Source: Clostridium sp. CAG:762
Lineage (GTDB): Bacteria; Bacillota_I; Bacilli_A; RF39; UBA660
NCBI GenBank assembly: GCA_000432575.1
Contig: HF996832.1
Span: 2,691 to 66,690, forward strand
DNA: 64,000 nt
Direction of reading: 5' to 3'
This document shows, one piece after another, positions 1 through 8,652 of this stretch (position 1 is its first letter; each line of letters starts with the position of its first letter). Below the pieces are notes generated by a model. It did not search any database, was not told where the DNA came from, and saw nothing but the letters and a program-made list of their open reading frames with translations. A program made the position numbers and the translations under genes.

Positions 1-28
1 GAAGGTTCGAATCCTTCTGGGGACGCCA
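1..28 (+). tRNA. 3' end of a tRNA (isotype not determinable)
   Basis: The first bases form a T arm (stem GAAGG/CCTTC around TTCGAAT), a 7-nt acceptor 3' strand TGGGGAC, discriminator G and encoded CCA. The 5' acceptor strand would be GTCCCCA. The anticodon lies outside the window, so the isotype cannot be read. Confidence 0.9.
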
Positions 29-40
29 TATGAGATTTAT

Positions 41-71
41 CCCTTGTTTATCAAGGATTTTTCTTTTTTTG
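41..71 (+). terminator. Rho-independent terminator after the tRNA
   Basis: Stem CCTTG (42-46) / CAAGG (52-56) with a 5-nt loop, followed by ATTTTTCTTTTTTT. It sits 14 nt after the tRNA CCA end. Confidence 0.75.
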
Positions 72-115
72 GTCTTGTTTTTCTAATATATCAATATTTA
101 TTATCAATATATTAA

Positions 116-136
116 TACTGATAACAGCGTAGCAAA
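116..136 (+). repeat. Interspersed intergenic motif, copy 1
   Basis: Contains ATAACAGCGTAGCAAA preceded by TACTG. Related copies occur at 26726, 26989, 34028, 39121, 51484 and 55682, all between genes. The rest of the 72-229 interval holds only AT-rich sequence and a TATAAT (203-208) just upstream of glyA. Confidence 0.6.
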
Positions 137-229
137 AGCATAAAAATATCTAATTATTTACATATTTAATGATTATTTTAAAAAAAATAAAATATTTTGT
201 TGTATAATAGTTATTGGGAGGTATAGATA

Positions 230-1459
230 ATGGATAGAATATTAGAAAATGCTTTGGAAAAAGAAAGAATAAGACAAGAAAATAATATTGAGTTAATTGC
301 ATCTGAAAATTATGTATCTAATGATATAAAAAAATTACAGGGTAGTATATTAACTAATAAATATGCTGAAGGATATCCTGATCATAGATATTATGGTGGT
401 TGTGAATACGTTGATATATTTGAGAAAAAGGCCATTGAATATGCTTGTAAATTATTTAATGCTAAATATGCAAATGTTCAACCTCATAGTGGTTCGTCTG
501 CAAATATGGCAGTTTACAGGGCTTTACTTAATAATAGGGATAAGGTTTTGGGTTTAAATTTATCACACGGAGGACATTTAACACACGGTAGTAAAGTTAA
601 CTTCAGTGGTATTGATTATGATTCAGTATTTTACAATTTAAATGAGCATACCGAAAAATTAGATTATGATATTATTGAGGAAGTAGCCATGAGAGAGAAA
701 CCTAAAATGATTATTGCCGGCTTCAGTGCATATTCAGGTAAGATTGATTTTAAAAGATTTAGGAGTATCTGTGATAAATGTGGTGCTTATTTGATGGTAG
801 ATATGTCTCATATAGCGGGATTAATTGCCACGGGTTATCATGAACAACCTTTACCATATGCTGATGTAGTTACTTCAACAACACATAAAACTTTAAGGGG
901 GCCACGTGGAGGATTTATTTTAACTAATAATGAAGAAATAATTAAAAAAATAAATAAAGTTATATTTCCAGGTATTCAAGGTGGACCTTTAATGCATGTA
1001 ATCGGGGCAAAGGCACAGTGCTTTTACGAAGCTATGACTTTAGAATATAAAGAGTATATTAAAAATGTTTTGATTAATGCACGTACTATGTGTGAAGAAT
1101 TTAAAAAAAATAATGTTAGAATTGTTTCTAATGATACTGAGAATCATTTGATGTTAATCGATGTAAAGAATAGTTTTGGTTTAACAGGAATTGATGCTGA
1201 AAATATACTTGATAGTATTTGTATTACAGTTAATAAGAATACTATACCATACGATCAAGAGAAACCTACAGTTACAAGTGGTATAAGAATAGGTACCCCC
1301 GCGGTTACGACTAGAGGGTTTGATAGTAATGATGCTAAAGAGGTCGCGGATATTATTATGATGGCTTTAAGAAATAAAGATAGTGAGGAAGTACTTACTG
1401 ATTGTAAGAAAAAAGTTTTGTCTCTTACTCAAAAGTATCCACTTAAAGGTATTAAATAA
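230..1459 (+). CDS. glyA: Serine hydroxymethyltransferase
   Basis: Interconverts serine and glycine while loading a one-carbon unit on tetrahydrofolate; cytoplasmic, PLP-dependent. The 409-residue length is normal for the bacterial family. The N-terminal ELIASENY motif is at residues 21-28, the conserved glycine-rich region with HGGHLTHG near 113-120, and the PLP-binding lysine is K220 in STTHKTLRGPRGG. The start is supported by TTGGGAGGT 7 nt upstream and a TATAAT at 203-208. It stands alone as a transcription unit ahead of eno; a 64-residue frame inside it is a shadow. Confidence 0.97.
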   Translation: MDRILENALEKERIRQENNIELIASENYVSNDIKKLQGSILTNKYAEGYPDHRYYGGCEYVDIFEKKAIEYACKLFNAKYANVQPHSGSSANMAVYRALLNNRDKVLGLNLSHGGHLTHGSKVNFSGIDYDSVFYNLNEHTEKLDYDIIEEVAMREKPKMIIAGFSAYSGKIDFKRFRSICDKCGAYLMVDMSHIAGLIATGYHEQPLPYADVVTSTTHKTLRGPRGGFILTNNEEIIKKINKVIFPGIQGGPLMHVIGAKAQCFYEAMTLEYKEYIKNVLINARTMCEEFKKNNVRIVSNDTENHLMLIDVKNSFGLTGIDAENILDSICITVNKNTIPYDQEKPTVTSGIRIGTPAVTTRGFDSNDAKEVADIIMMALRNKDSEEVLTDCKKKVLSLTQKYPLKGIK

Positions 1460-1534
1460 TGTCAAAAATAATAAATAACAAAATAAACATAGAAAAAAAT
1501 CAAAATAAATAGTATAATAAATTTGGTGATCAAA

Positions 1535-2758
1535 ATGAAAATAAAGAATATTATTGCAAGAGAAATATTAGATTCAAGGGGTAATCCTACGGTTGAAGCC
1601 ACGGTTATTTTAGAAGATAATACTGAGGCAACCGCAAGTGTTCCATCTGGAGCTTCGACTGGAGTACATGAAGCTTTAGAGCTAAGAGATAATAACATGA
1701 ATAGATATTTTGGTAAAGGTGTTTTAAAAGCAGTATCTAATATTAATGATATTATTAAACCTAAATTAATTGGATTAGACGTTCAAAATCAAAAGGAAAT
1801 AGATGAATTATTAATTAATTTAGATGGTACTCCAAATAAGGCAGTACTCGGTGCTAATGCTATTTTAGCAGTGTCTTTAGCTTGTTTAAAGGCTAGTAGT
1901 AAATGTGCTAAGAAGGAATTATTTGAGTATATTGGGCGTGGTACTTACATGCCAAGAATGATGATGAATATATTAAATGGTGGTGCTCATGCTGATAATG
2001 GTTTGGACTGTCAAGAATTTATGATTATTCCAATGCATAAGGAAATAAATGAGAATGTGAGAATTGGCTCTGAGGTGTTTCATAGTTTGAAACAAATACT
2101 TAAAACTGAGAGGTTAAGTACGGGAGTTGGAGATGAAGGGGGATTTGCCCCGAATATAAATAGTACTCTTGAAGCATTAAATTTAATCATGGATGCGATT
2201 AAGGCATCTGGTTATGTACCAGGTAAAGATGTATATTTAGCTTTGGATGTCGCAGCAAGTGAATTTTATAATAATGGAGTATATTCATTTGAAGGAAAAA
2301 ATAGAAAAAAAGAGCAAATGGTTGAGTTCTATGAGTATATTATAGAAAAATTTCCCATTGTTTCAATCGAAGATGGCATGGCTGAAGATGACTACGAAGG
2401 TTGGCAATTATTAACTGAAAGATTAGGGGATAGGATTCAGTTAGTTGGAGACGATTTGTTTGTAACTAATAAAAAGTTATTAGAAGTAGGAATTGAAAAG
2501 CATATGGCTAATGCTGTTTTAATAAAATTAAATCAAATAGGTACAGTTACTGAGGCTATAGAAACAATATTACTAGCAAAGAGAAATAAATATAGTACTA
2601 TAATTTCGCATAGAAGTGGAGAAACAGAGGATACTTTTATTGCAGACTTTGCGGTAGGTTTAAATCTTGGACAAATAAAAACAGGCTCAATGTCTAGGGG
2701 TGAACGTATTTGCAAATATAATAGATTAATGAGAATTAATGAAAAATTAAATAAATAG
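1535..2758 (+). CDS. eno: Enolase
   Basis: Converts 2-phosphoglycerate to phosphoenolpyruvate in glycolysis, a cytoplasmic Mg-dependent enzyme. Conserved blocks appear in order: ILDSRGNPTVE near the start, the SGAST mobile loop, GVGDEGGFAPN, SIEDGMAEDD, GDDLFVTN, LIKLNQIGT with the catalytic lysine at about K331, and SHRSGETEDTFIAD. I start at ATG 1535, placed 6 nt after GGTGAT, rather than at a TTG four codons upstream; the protein is then 407 residues, slightly short for the family. A TATAAT lies at 1513-1518. The DUF1015 gene follows after 16 nt and is probably cotranscribed. A downstream ppdK (55810) acts on the product PEP. Confidence 0.96.
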   Translation: MKIKNIIAREILDSRGNPTVEATVILEDNTEATASVPSGASTGVHEALELRDNNMNRYFGKGVLKAVSNINDIIKPKLIGLDVQNQKEIDELLINLDGTPNKAVLGANAILAVSLACLKASSKCAKKELFEYIGRGTYMPRMMMNILNGGAHADNGLDCQEFMIIPMHKEINENVRIGSEVFHSLKQILKTERLSTGVGDEGGFAPNINSTLEALNLIMDAIKASGYVPGKDVYLALDVAASEFYNNGVYSFEGKNRKKEQMVEFYEYIIEKFPIVSIEDGMAEDDYEGWQLLTERLGDRIQLVGDDLFVTNKKLLEVGIEKHMANAVLIKLNQIGTVTEAIETILLAKRNKYSTIISHRSGETEDTFIADFAVGLNLGQIKTGSMSRGERICKYNRLMRINEKLNK

Positions 2759-2774
2759 AAAAGAGGAAATAAAA

Positions 2775-4043
2775 ATGATACCATTAAAGAAAGCAAATAT
2801 TTTAATACCACATGATGTGGATATGACTAAGTGGAGTGTTATTGCTTGTGATCAATACACATCACAAAATGAATACTGGGATAAGGTAAAGGAAATCGTG
2901 GGTAATAGTCCATCTACTCTAAATATAACTTTACCTGAAATATATTTAAATGATAGTGATGTGTCCGATAAAATAAAGAAAATAAATGAGAATATGGAAG
3001 ATTTACTTCAAAGTGGTTGTTTTACTGAATATAAGGATAGTTTAATTTATCTAGAAAGAACTCAAGATGATGGTAGAGTTAGAAAAGGAATAATCGGTAT
3101 GGTTGATTTAGAGGATTATTCATATTTAGCAGATTCTACTAGTTTAATTAAAGCAACTGAAAAGACTGTAGTTGATAGAATTCCACCTAGATTAAGAGTA
3201 AGAGAAAATGCTTTGTTGGAAACACCACATGTTATGTTGTTAATCGATGATCCAAAGAAAGAAATTATTGATAATTTAAATGAAAGTGTTAGTGAAGAAG
3301 ATAAGATATATGATTTTGACTTGATGTTAAAAGGAGGACATGTTAAGGGTTATAAATTAAATGATAATCTAATTGAAGAGATATTTAATAAATTAGAAAC
3401 TTTTACAGACAAGGAAACATTTGAGAAGAAATATGATGTTACTGATAAACCAGTATTGTTATTCTCAGTAGGAGATGGTAATCATTCTTTGGCTACTGCA
3501 AAAGCCCACTACGAAAAATTAAAAGAGACATTAAGTAAAGAAGAATATTTGAATCATCCTGCTCGTTATGCTTTAGTAGAAGTTGTTAATCTTCACAGTG
3601 AGGCATTAGAGTTTGAACCAATACATCGTGTTTTGTTTAATGTAGATGTAGATGGATTATTAACTGAATTTAAGAATTGTTATCATATCGATGAGAATGA
3701 TACCGAGGGACAAAGAATAGAATATGTATGTGAAGGTGAAAGAAAAGTATTATATGTAAAAAGATCATGTACTAATTCTAATTTAGCGGTAGGCACACTA
3801 CAAAGTTTCTTAGATAATTATTTAAAGAATCATCCTGAAACTAAAATAGATTATATTCATGACGATGATGCTACGATTAAACTTGGAAGGGAAAAGGGTA
3901 ATATTGCTTTCTTGCTTCCTGCTATGTCTAAAAATGAATTATTTAGAACGGTTATTCTAGATGGAGCATTACCAAGAAAAACATTCTCAATGGGACATAG
4001 TTATGATAAGAGATATTATTTGGAATGTCGTAAGATAAAATAA
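2775..4043 (+). CDS. DUF1015 family protein
   Basis: A 422-residue soluble protein of the DUF1015 family, recognised by its N-terminal LIPHDVD...WSVIACDQYTSQ region and the central GDGNHSLATAKAHYE motif (about residues 234-248). No signal peptide or membrane segment is visible. The biochemical role of this family is not established to my knowledge. It begins 16 nt after eno with a GAGG site and ends at a clear terminator, so it probably forms an eno-DUF1015 operon; that linkage suggests central metabolism but is only inference. Confidence 0.85.
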   Translation: MIPLKKANILIPHDVDMTKWSVIACDQYTSQNEYWDKVKEIVGNSPSTLNITLPEIYLNDSDVSDKIKKINENMEDLLQSGCFTEYKDSLIYLERTQDDGRVRKGIIGMVDLEDYSYLADSTSLIKATEKTVVDRIPPRLRVRENALLETPHVMLLIDDPKKEIIDNLNESVSEEDKIYDFDLMLKGGHVKGYKLNDNLIEEIFNKLETFTDKETFEKKYDVTDKPVLLFSVGDGNHSLATAKAHYEKLKETLSKEEYLNHPARYALVEVVNLHSEALEFEPIHRVLFNVDVDGLLTEFKNCYHIDENDTEGQRIEYVCEGERKVLYVKRSCTNSNLAVGTLQSFLDNYLKNHPETKIDYIHDDDATIKLGREKGNIAFLLPAMSKNELFRTVILDGALPRKTFSMGHSYDKRYYLECRKIK

Positions 4044-4044
4044 A

Positions 4045-4071
4045 AGACTAGTTTTCTAGTTTTTTTCTTTT
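4045..4071 (+). terminator. Terminator of eno-DUF1015 operon
   Basis: AGACTAG / CTAGTTT hairpin with a TTTT loop (one G-U pair) followed by a T tract, directly after the DUF1015 stop. Confidence 0.8.
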
Positions 4072-4085
4072 TATTTCAAATTAAT

Positions 4086-4114
4086 TTTACATATTCAAAT
4101 ATTAATGGTAAAAT
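4086..4114 (+). promoter_or_regulatory. Promoter of the DpnII-type R-M operon
   Basis: TTTACA (4086-4091), 17 nt, TAAAAT (4109-4114), 34 nt upstream of the first methylase start. Confidence 0.7.
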
Positions 4115-4148
4115 AAAGGTAGATACAAATTTAGATAGGATGATGTTT

Positions 4149-4994
4149 ATGATAAAAGGAAAACCATTTGTTAAATGGGCGGGTGGAAAGAGACAAATAA
4201 TTGATAAGTTAGTTAAATATGTACCAGATGATTTTGATACTTATTATGAACCATTTATTGGAGGAGGTGCATTACTATTTGAACTTGCACCAAAAAAAGC
4301 AGTGATTAATGATTCAAATAAGGAACTTATGAATGTTTATCTTGTACTATGTGATGATGTAAAATTTAAGAAAATGTGTAGAACTTTAAATAATTACGAA
4401 ACTAATCATTCTCAGGAATTTTATTATGAATTAAGAGATAAGGATAAGAATAAAAATACATATAAGAAATTAGCAGATTACACGAGGGCAGCACGTACTA
4501 TTTATTTAAATAAGGCTTGTTTTAATGGGTTATATCGTGTTAATAAGAAAAATGAATTTAATGTTCCATTTGGTAAAAAGAGTAAGGTTAATACATATGA
4601 CGGAGATAACTTAATTACAGTTAGTAATTATTTAACAATGAATGATGTTAAAATAACATGTACAGATTTTGAAGAATCATTAAAAAATGTAAAAAAAGGA
4701 GATTTTGTTTATTTTGATCCACCATATGATTCAAATACTACTACTTTTAATAGTTATACTGAAAATGGTTTTGGAAAGGAAGATCAAAAAAGATTAGCAG
4801 AGGTATATAAAAAGTTAGATAAACTTGGGGCATTTGTTATGTTATCTAATCATAATACGATGTTAGTAAATGATCTTTACAAGGATTATCATATTCATGT
4901 TATTGAAGCTAGAAGAAATATAAATTCAAATGGGGAGAAAAGGGGAAGCGTTGAAGAAGTGATTATAACAAACTATGAAAAGATTAATTGCTAA
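4149..4994 (+). CDS. dpnM: DNA adenine methyltransferase, DpnM-like (D12 class, GATC)
   Basis: Methylates adenine in double-stranded GATC, protecting host DNA from the linked nuclease. The AdoMet-binding motif FVKWAGGKRQ lies at the N terminus (near residues 6-15), YYEPFIGGGALLFEL follows, and the catalytic DPPY is in VYFDPPYDSNT near residue 190. The 281-residue length and gene order match M.DpnII. ATG 4149 is preferred to ATGs at 4140 and 4143 because AGGA lies 8 nt before it. First gene of a three-gene operon; the next gene starts 10 nt after its stop. Confidence 0.93.
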   Translation: MIKGKPFVKWAGGKRQIIDKLVKYVPDDFDTYYEPFIGGGALLFELAPKKAVINDSNKELMNVYLVLCDDVKFKKMCRTLNNYETNHSQEFYYELRDKDKNKNTYKKLADYTRAARTIYLNKACFNGLYRVNKKNEFNVPFGKKSKVNTYDGDNLITVSNYLTMNDVKITCTDFEESLKNVKKGDFVYFDPPYDSNTTTFNSYTENGFGKEDQKRLAEVYKKLDKLGAFVMLSNHNTMLVNDLYKDYHIHVIEARRNINSNGEKRGSVEEVIITNYEKINC

Positions 4995-5004
4995 GGTAAA
5001 TACT

Positions 5005-5769
5005 ATGGGTAATTTAAAATATTATTATGAAAAAGATAATTTTAAACTCGTTTGTGGTGATTCTTTAAAAATACTTAAAAACATTCCTTGTAAAAGCATT
5101 GATATGATTTTTGCCGATCCACCTTATTTTTTATCTGGTGAAGGTATTTCATGTCATGGTGGTAAAATGGTAAGTGTTAAGAAAGGCGTTTGGGATGAGA
5201 AAATAGAAATAAAAAAGAAACATAATTTTAATAAGAAATGGATTAGATTATGTAAAAATATTTTAAAAGATAATGGTACTATTTGGATAAGTGGGACAAT
5301 GCATAATATTTATTCAGTAGGCATGGCTTTAGAAGAAGAAGGATTTAAAATAATTAATAATATAACTTGGAGAAAGTTAAATCCTCCACCAAACATAAGT
5401 TGTCGTGCATTTGTCCATTCTACGGAAACGATTTTATGGGCTAAAAAAGATATAAAAAATGTTAAGCATAAATTTAATTATTCTTTGATGAAAGAGTTAA
5501 ATGATAATAAACAAATGAAAGATGTTTGGGAGTCATCGCTAACAAAACCTAGTGAGAAGAAACAAGGAAGTCATCCAACTCAAAAACCCATTGCTATATT
5601 AGAAAGAATAATATTAGCATCTACAGATGAAGGAGATTTAATATTAGATCCATTTAATGGAAGCGGAACAACGGGAATCGTTGCAAATAAGTTAAATAGA
5701 AAATATATAGGTATTGATAAGGAAAAAGAATACTTGGAACTTACAATAAGAAGGAAGGAGAATATTTGA
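5005..5769 (+). CDS. dpnA: DNA adenine methyltransferase, DpnA-like (GATC)
   Basis: Second methylase of a DpnII-type system. In the known family DpnA also modifies single-stranded GATC, which protects incoming DNA. The DPPY motif occurs early (ADPPYFLSGEGISCHGGK) and the AdoMet motif late (LILDPFNGSGTTGIVANKLNRKYIGID), the permuted beta-class order. GSHPTQKP precedes it. An alternative ATG at 4975 would overlap dpnM; ATG 5005 has AAGG at 8 nt and gives 254 residues. Its TGA stop overlaps the ATG of the nuclease gene. Confidence 0.93.
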   Translation: MGNLKYYYEKDNFKLVCGDSLKILKNIPCKSIDMIFADPPYFLSGEGISCHGGKMVSVKKGVWDEKIEIKKKHNFNKKWIRLCKNILKDNGTIWISGTMHNIYSVGMALEEEGFKIINNITWRKLNPPPNISCRAFVHSTETILWAKKDIKNVKHKFNYSLMKELNDNKQMKDVWESSLTKPSEKKQGSHPTQKPIAILERIILASTDEGDLILDPFNGSGTTGIVANKLNRKYIGIDKEKEYLELTIRRKENI

Positions 5770-6629
5770 TGCAAAGAAATTTTGATGAATGGTTTAAACA
5801 TTTTAGAAGGGGGATAGCAACATACAATTATTATGTCGATTTTGCAAAGGTATATAAGAACCTTGATAAGGTTAAAGTAGAACTAAACATATTAAATTCT
5901 TTAATTGGAGAAAAAAATATAGAGAGTAAATTTAGTGAAATTGTTTTAAAATATCCCGAGACTTTAGAATGTATTCCTTTAATTTTGGCAATTAGATCAA
6001 ATGAAGTGTTTGTTAAGGATGAAGTAAAAGAATATTTATTCAAATTTGATAAAATGGTATATTCAATGAATGATTATATTAAATTTATGAGAGAAACTGG
6101 ATTGTTTGAATTGCTACAAAATCATATTATTAATAATTTATACGATTATGTTCTTGGTGTTGAAGTTGGATCGGATTCAAATACCCGCAAAAACAGAATT
6201 GGTGATATTATGGAGGATCTTGTAGAAGGATATATTAAAAAGGCAGGGTTTGAACGTAATAAGGATTATTTTAAAGAAATGTCTGTTTATGAAATAGAAG
6301 AAAAGTGGGGGGTAAACTTAGATAAAATAACAGGAGATAAGACTTCTACAAAAAGTTTCGATTTTGTCATCAAAACTGATAATCAAATTTATGTTATAGA
6401 AACTAACTTTTATGCTTCGAGCGGGTCAAAATTGAATGAAACTGCTAGAAGTTATAAAATGTTAGCATTAGAAGCAAAAGATATAAATGGTGTTACTTTT
6501 ATTTGGTTTACTGATGGATTTGGTTGGAAAAATGCTAAGAATAATTTAAAAGAGACATTTAATGTTATGGAGCATTTATATAATATTCATGATTTAGATA
6601 TGAATATATTAGATAAAATAATAAAATAA
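5769..6629 (+). CDS. dpnB: Type II restriction endonuclease, DpnII-like (GATC)
   Basis: Cleaves unmethylated GATC. The 286-residue protein shares the DpnII layout end to end: RNFDEW at the N terminus, TYNYYVDFAKVYKN, LNILNSLIG, FELLQNHIINNLYDYVLGVEVG, RKNRIGDIMEDLV, and the nuclease core SFDFVIKTDNQIYVIETNFYASSGSKLNETARSYKM (D and ExN-type catalytic region). ATG 5769 overlaps the dpnA stop and has GAAGGAG upstream; a TTG one codon earlier is ignored. Translational coupling places nuclease synthesis after both methylases, a sensible order for host safety. Confidence 0.93.
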   Translation: MQRNFDEWFKHFRRGIATYNYYVDFAKVYKNLDKVKVELNILNSLIGEKNIESKFSEIVLKYPETLECIPLILAIRSNEVFVKDEVKEYLFKFDKMVYSMNDYIKFMRETGLFELLQNHIINNLYDYVLGVEVGSDSNTRKNRIGDIMEDLVEGYIKKAGFERNKDYFKEMSVYEIEEKWGVNLDKITGDKTSTKSFDFVIKTDNQIYVIETNFYASSGSKLNETARSYKMLALEAKDINGVTFIWFTDGFGWKNAKNNLKETFNVMEHLYNIHDLDMNILDKIIK

Positions 6630-6638
6630 TTAGATAAC

Positions 6639-6664
6639 AAAAAGGAATCGATTGATTCCTTTTT
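6639..6664. terminator. Bidirectional terminator
   Basis: Perfect 11-bp stem AAAAAGGAATC / GATTCCTTTTT with loop GATT. T tracts on both strands serve the dpn operon and the convergent PadR operon. Confidence 0.85.
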
Positions 6665-7112
6665 ATATGCTTAATTTATCTAAAATTTCACTTTTTCCAT
6701 AAATAGTGATGTCAATGTTTTCTAATTTATTTAGATTAAATAATTCTTTATCTTTTATCATTTTTTTAACTATTTTATAACTATTATTGATATTATAAAT
6801 ATTATTTGTTTCTATATATAAGCAATTATCTGCTATACGATAATTATATTCCATATAATCAGGATAATAACTTACTAAAACCTTAATTCCGTCAATATTA
6901 TCATCAATAACTTTATCAATCCCATAACTAGAATTATTAATAATAATTTTATTAAATTTATCTGTATCATTATTTATCTCTTCAATGCCTTTTTCATATT
7001 GATTAGGAACATTATCTAAATAATTGTATTGCATGAATTCAAAAATACTAATACCTATTCCTAAGCCAATTAGAATCATACTAATTAACATACTAATTAA
7101 AATCTTTTTCAT
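6663..7112 (-). CDS. Membrane-anchored protein of a PadR/DUF1700 operon
   Basis: A 149-residue protein with one N-terminal hydrophobic segment (about residues 4-26), then a soluble Asn/Ile/Lys-rich part predicted outside the cell. I do not recognise a motif. Its position after a PadR regulator and a DUF1700 protein is where a DUF4097-type adhesin-like protein usually sits, but the characteristic repeats are not evident here. It starts 2 nt after the DUF1700 stop and is certainly translated from the same message. Confidence 0.65.
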   Translation of the reverse strand: MKKILISMLISMILIGLGIGISIFEFMQYNYLDNVPNQYEKGIEEINNDTDKFNKIIINNSSYGIDKVIDDNIDGIKVLVSYYPDYMEYNYRIADNCLYIETNNIYNINNSYKIVKKMIKDKELFNLNKLENIDITIYGKSEILDKLSI

Positions 7113-7114
7113 AT

Positions 7115-7969
7115 TTATTTAACCTCTCTTTTAAATATACATTTTGTAATAAATATTATTATTGAAATTAGAAAGACAACAAAACCTAAAATAGTAATCA
7201 TTGGTCCTAAGAGAAATACACTGTCAAAGATAAAACTAATTACTAAGCCTAAACATATTAAAGCAAATACTAAAAGTAATACCATTGGGACTACTAAGAA
7301 GATAGAGAATATCTTTGTTACAAATATTCCAAATGATATAAAGAATTCTAGAATACTACTATCTTTAGTAGTTTCTTTTTTGTTTTTAACTTTTACATTT
7401 TCAAAAACAGGTTTATCCTCTTTAATTTTAATTTTCTTTTCCCTTTTGTTCTTTTTAAATATACTCATAAACATCATAATAGCAATAATAATATAAGATA
7501 TTTCTAGTACTAGAGTCCAAAGAAAAGTTAATATATCATCAATAGGACTAGGAAATATTTCTAAAATCATATGACCAATACCTAGTATTAAGTAGTAGGG
7601 TAATCTTAAAATAAATATTAGAATGATAATAGCAAAAACTTTAAAAATCATATTTAATATTTCTTCGGCAGTATCATTACTAAAATTAGATATAATATTT
7701 TTAAGCCAATTAGATATTTTGCTGACATAATTACTAACTACATCTTCAAAACTATTAGTATTTTCATAAGATATTTTGTAAGCATCAAGTATTTCATTGC
7801 ATAATTCATCAATATTTCCAAAACTTTTAATGGCATCTTCTTCACTATAACCATTTTTTATCTTTTCATTGATATTATCTTCATATTCCCTGATAATATC
7901 TTCTACTTCTTCTTTTTTTAAAATTTTTAATTTCTTTCTTAATTCGTTAAAAAACTCATTTTTTTTCAT
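7115..7969 (-). CDS. DUF1700 / HAAS-domain membrane protein
   Basis: The first 65 residues (FFNELRKKLKILKKEEVEDIIREYEDNI...GYSEEDAIKSFGNIDELCNEIL) are the HAAS/DUF1700 signalling domain that is commonly paired with PadR regulators. Downstream are about five to six hydrophobic helices, with a Lys-rich cytoplasmic loop near the middle. GTG 7981 is possible, but ATG 7969 has GGTGA at 6 nt; it gives 284 residues. The reading frame overlaps the padR 3' end by 14 nt, so expression is coupled. In such operons the DUF1700 protein is thought to sense envelope state; here this is inferred from context. Confidence 0.8.
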   Translation of the reverse strand: MKKNEFFNELRKKLKILKKEEVEDIIREYEDNINEKIKNGYSEEDAIKSFGNIDELCNEILDAYKISYENTNSFEDVVSNYVSKISNWLKNIISNFSNDTAEEILNMIFKVFAIIILIFILRLPYYLILGIGHMILEIFPSPIDDILTFLWTLVLEISYIIIAIMMFMSIFKKNKREKKIKIKEDKPVFENVKVKNKKETTKDSSILEFFISFGIFVTKIFSIFLVVPMVLLLVFALICLGLVISFIFDSVFLLGPMITILGFVVFLISIIIFITKCIFKREVK

Positions 7970-8285
7970 TTTTTTCACCACTTTCTAAAAAATCATTTAC
8001 TTTCTTATTAAATAATTTCCAACTATTATATAATTCATTATGCCTAACTATTCCTTTATCTGTAATAGTGTAGTATTTTCTAGCAGGTCCTCCACTGGAC
8101 TCTTGATAATATGTTTCAAAATAAAATTCATTAGTTAATCTTTTTAAAAGAGGATATATTGTCCCTTCATTAACATCAATAATCTTACTAACTTGTTGAA
8201 CTAATTCATATCCATATATATCTTGTTCTTTTACTAGACTTAATACAATTAATTCTAATACACCTTTTTTAAATTGAGTATCCAT
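7956..8285 (-). CDS. PadR family transcriptional regulator
   Basis: Winged-helix repressor of 109 residues: KKGVLELIVLSLVKEQDIYGYELVQQVSK, then DVNEGTIYPLLKRL (recognition helix region) and SSGGPARKYYTITDKG (wing). ATG 8285 is chosen because AAAGGAG lies 6 nt upstream; a longer open frame extends 16 codons into the promoter and is unlikely. The promoter directly upstream is strong, and autoregulation is usual in the family. First gene of a minus-strand operon with the DUF1700 and membrane-protein genes. Confidence 0.9.
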   Translation of the reverse strand: MDTQFKKGVLELIVLSLVKEQDIYGYELVQQVSKIIDVNEGTIYPLLKRLTNEFYFETYYQESSGGPARKYYTITDKGIVRHNELYNSWKLFNKKVNDFLESGEKNEKK

Positions 8286-8303
8286 ATTTCTCCTTTCACC
8301 TGT

Positions 8304-8333
8304 ATTATATAACCAACTACTATGTATTGTCAA
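8304..8333 (-). promoter_or_regulatory. Promoter of padR operon
   Basis: On the minus strand TTGACA (8328-8333), 18 nt, TATAAT (8304-8309), 18 nt before the padR start. ATGTATTGTC and TGTATTATAT elements within it could be operator half-sites, which I cannot prove. Confidence 0.75.
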
Positions 8334-8402
8334 GTAATAAATTGTAATATTAAAATAAAAAAAGAAATCTTTTAATATTGTTCCTATATATAGTTATTAT
8401 TT

Positions 8403-8431
8403 TTGATAATATTAAGAAATTATGATATTAT
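8403..8431 (+). promoter_or_regulatory. Promoter of candidate small RNA
   Basis: TTGATA (8403-8408), 17 nt, TATTAT (8426-8431). There is no plus-strand gene until 9879, so this promoter serves the short transcript that ends at 8556. Confidence 0.6.
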
Positions 8432-8437
8432 TAGTAT

Positions 8438-8556
8438 GTAAGCAAGAAATCTTGCATAAAATAAAAAAAGAGGAGCATTTGATTTTGCAAGTAAATGTCG
8501 CCTCTAAAAATATTGAGTTGGACACTCTATAAATACTTGAGAGTGTCTATTTTTTT
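8438..8556 (+). ncRNA. Candidate small RNA with three hairpins
   Basis: About 119 nt from a predicted start near 8438 to a terminator. Hairpin 1 is the dyad GCAAGA/TCTTGC (8442-8455). Hairpin 2 has AGAGG/CCTCT closing an inner CATTT/AAATG stem (8469-8505). Hairpin 3 is GACACTCT/AGAGTGTC (8521-8547) followed by six T. The RNA could instead encode a 17-codon TTG-initiated peptide (8479-8532) behind AGAGGAG. It matches no RNA family that I recognise. The remaining bases 8557-8652 are AT-rich with nothing notable. Confidence 0.5.
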
Positions 8557-8652
8557 ATCGCTAACACCAGTAAGGTAGAAAGATAATAAAATGATTATAT
8601 GAGCTTTAAAACCTTTATTATAAACAAAAAAATCTAATTAATTTCTGTAAGA

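Noticed and set aside
8469..8510. preQ1-I riboswitch (AGAGG..CCTCT followed by A-rich tail)
   Set aside because: The loop lacks the conserved preQ1 core and there is no downstream gene for it to control.
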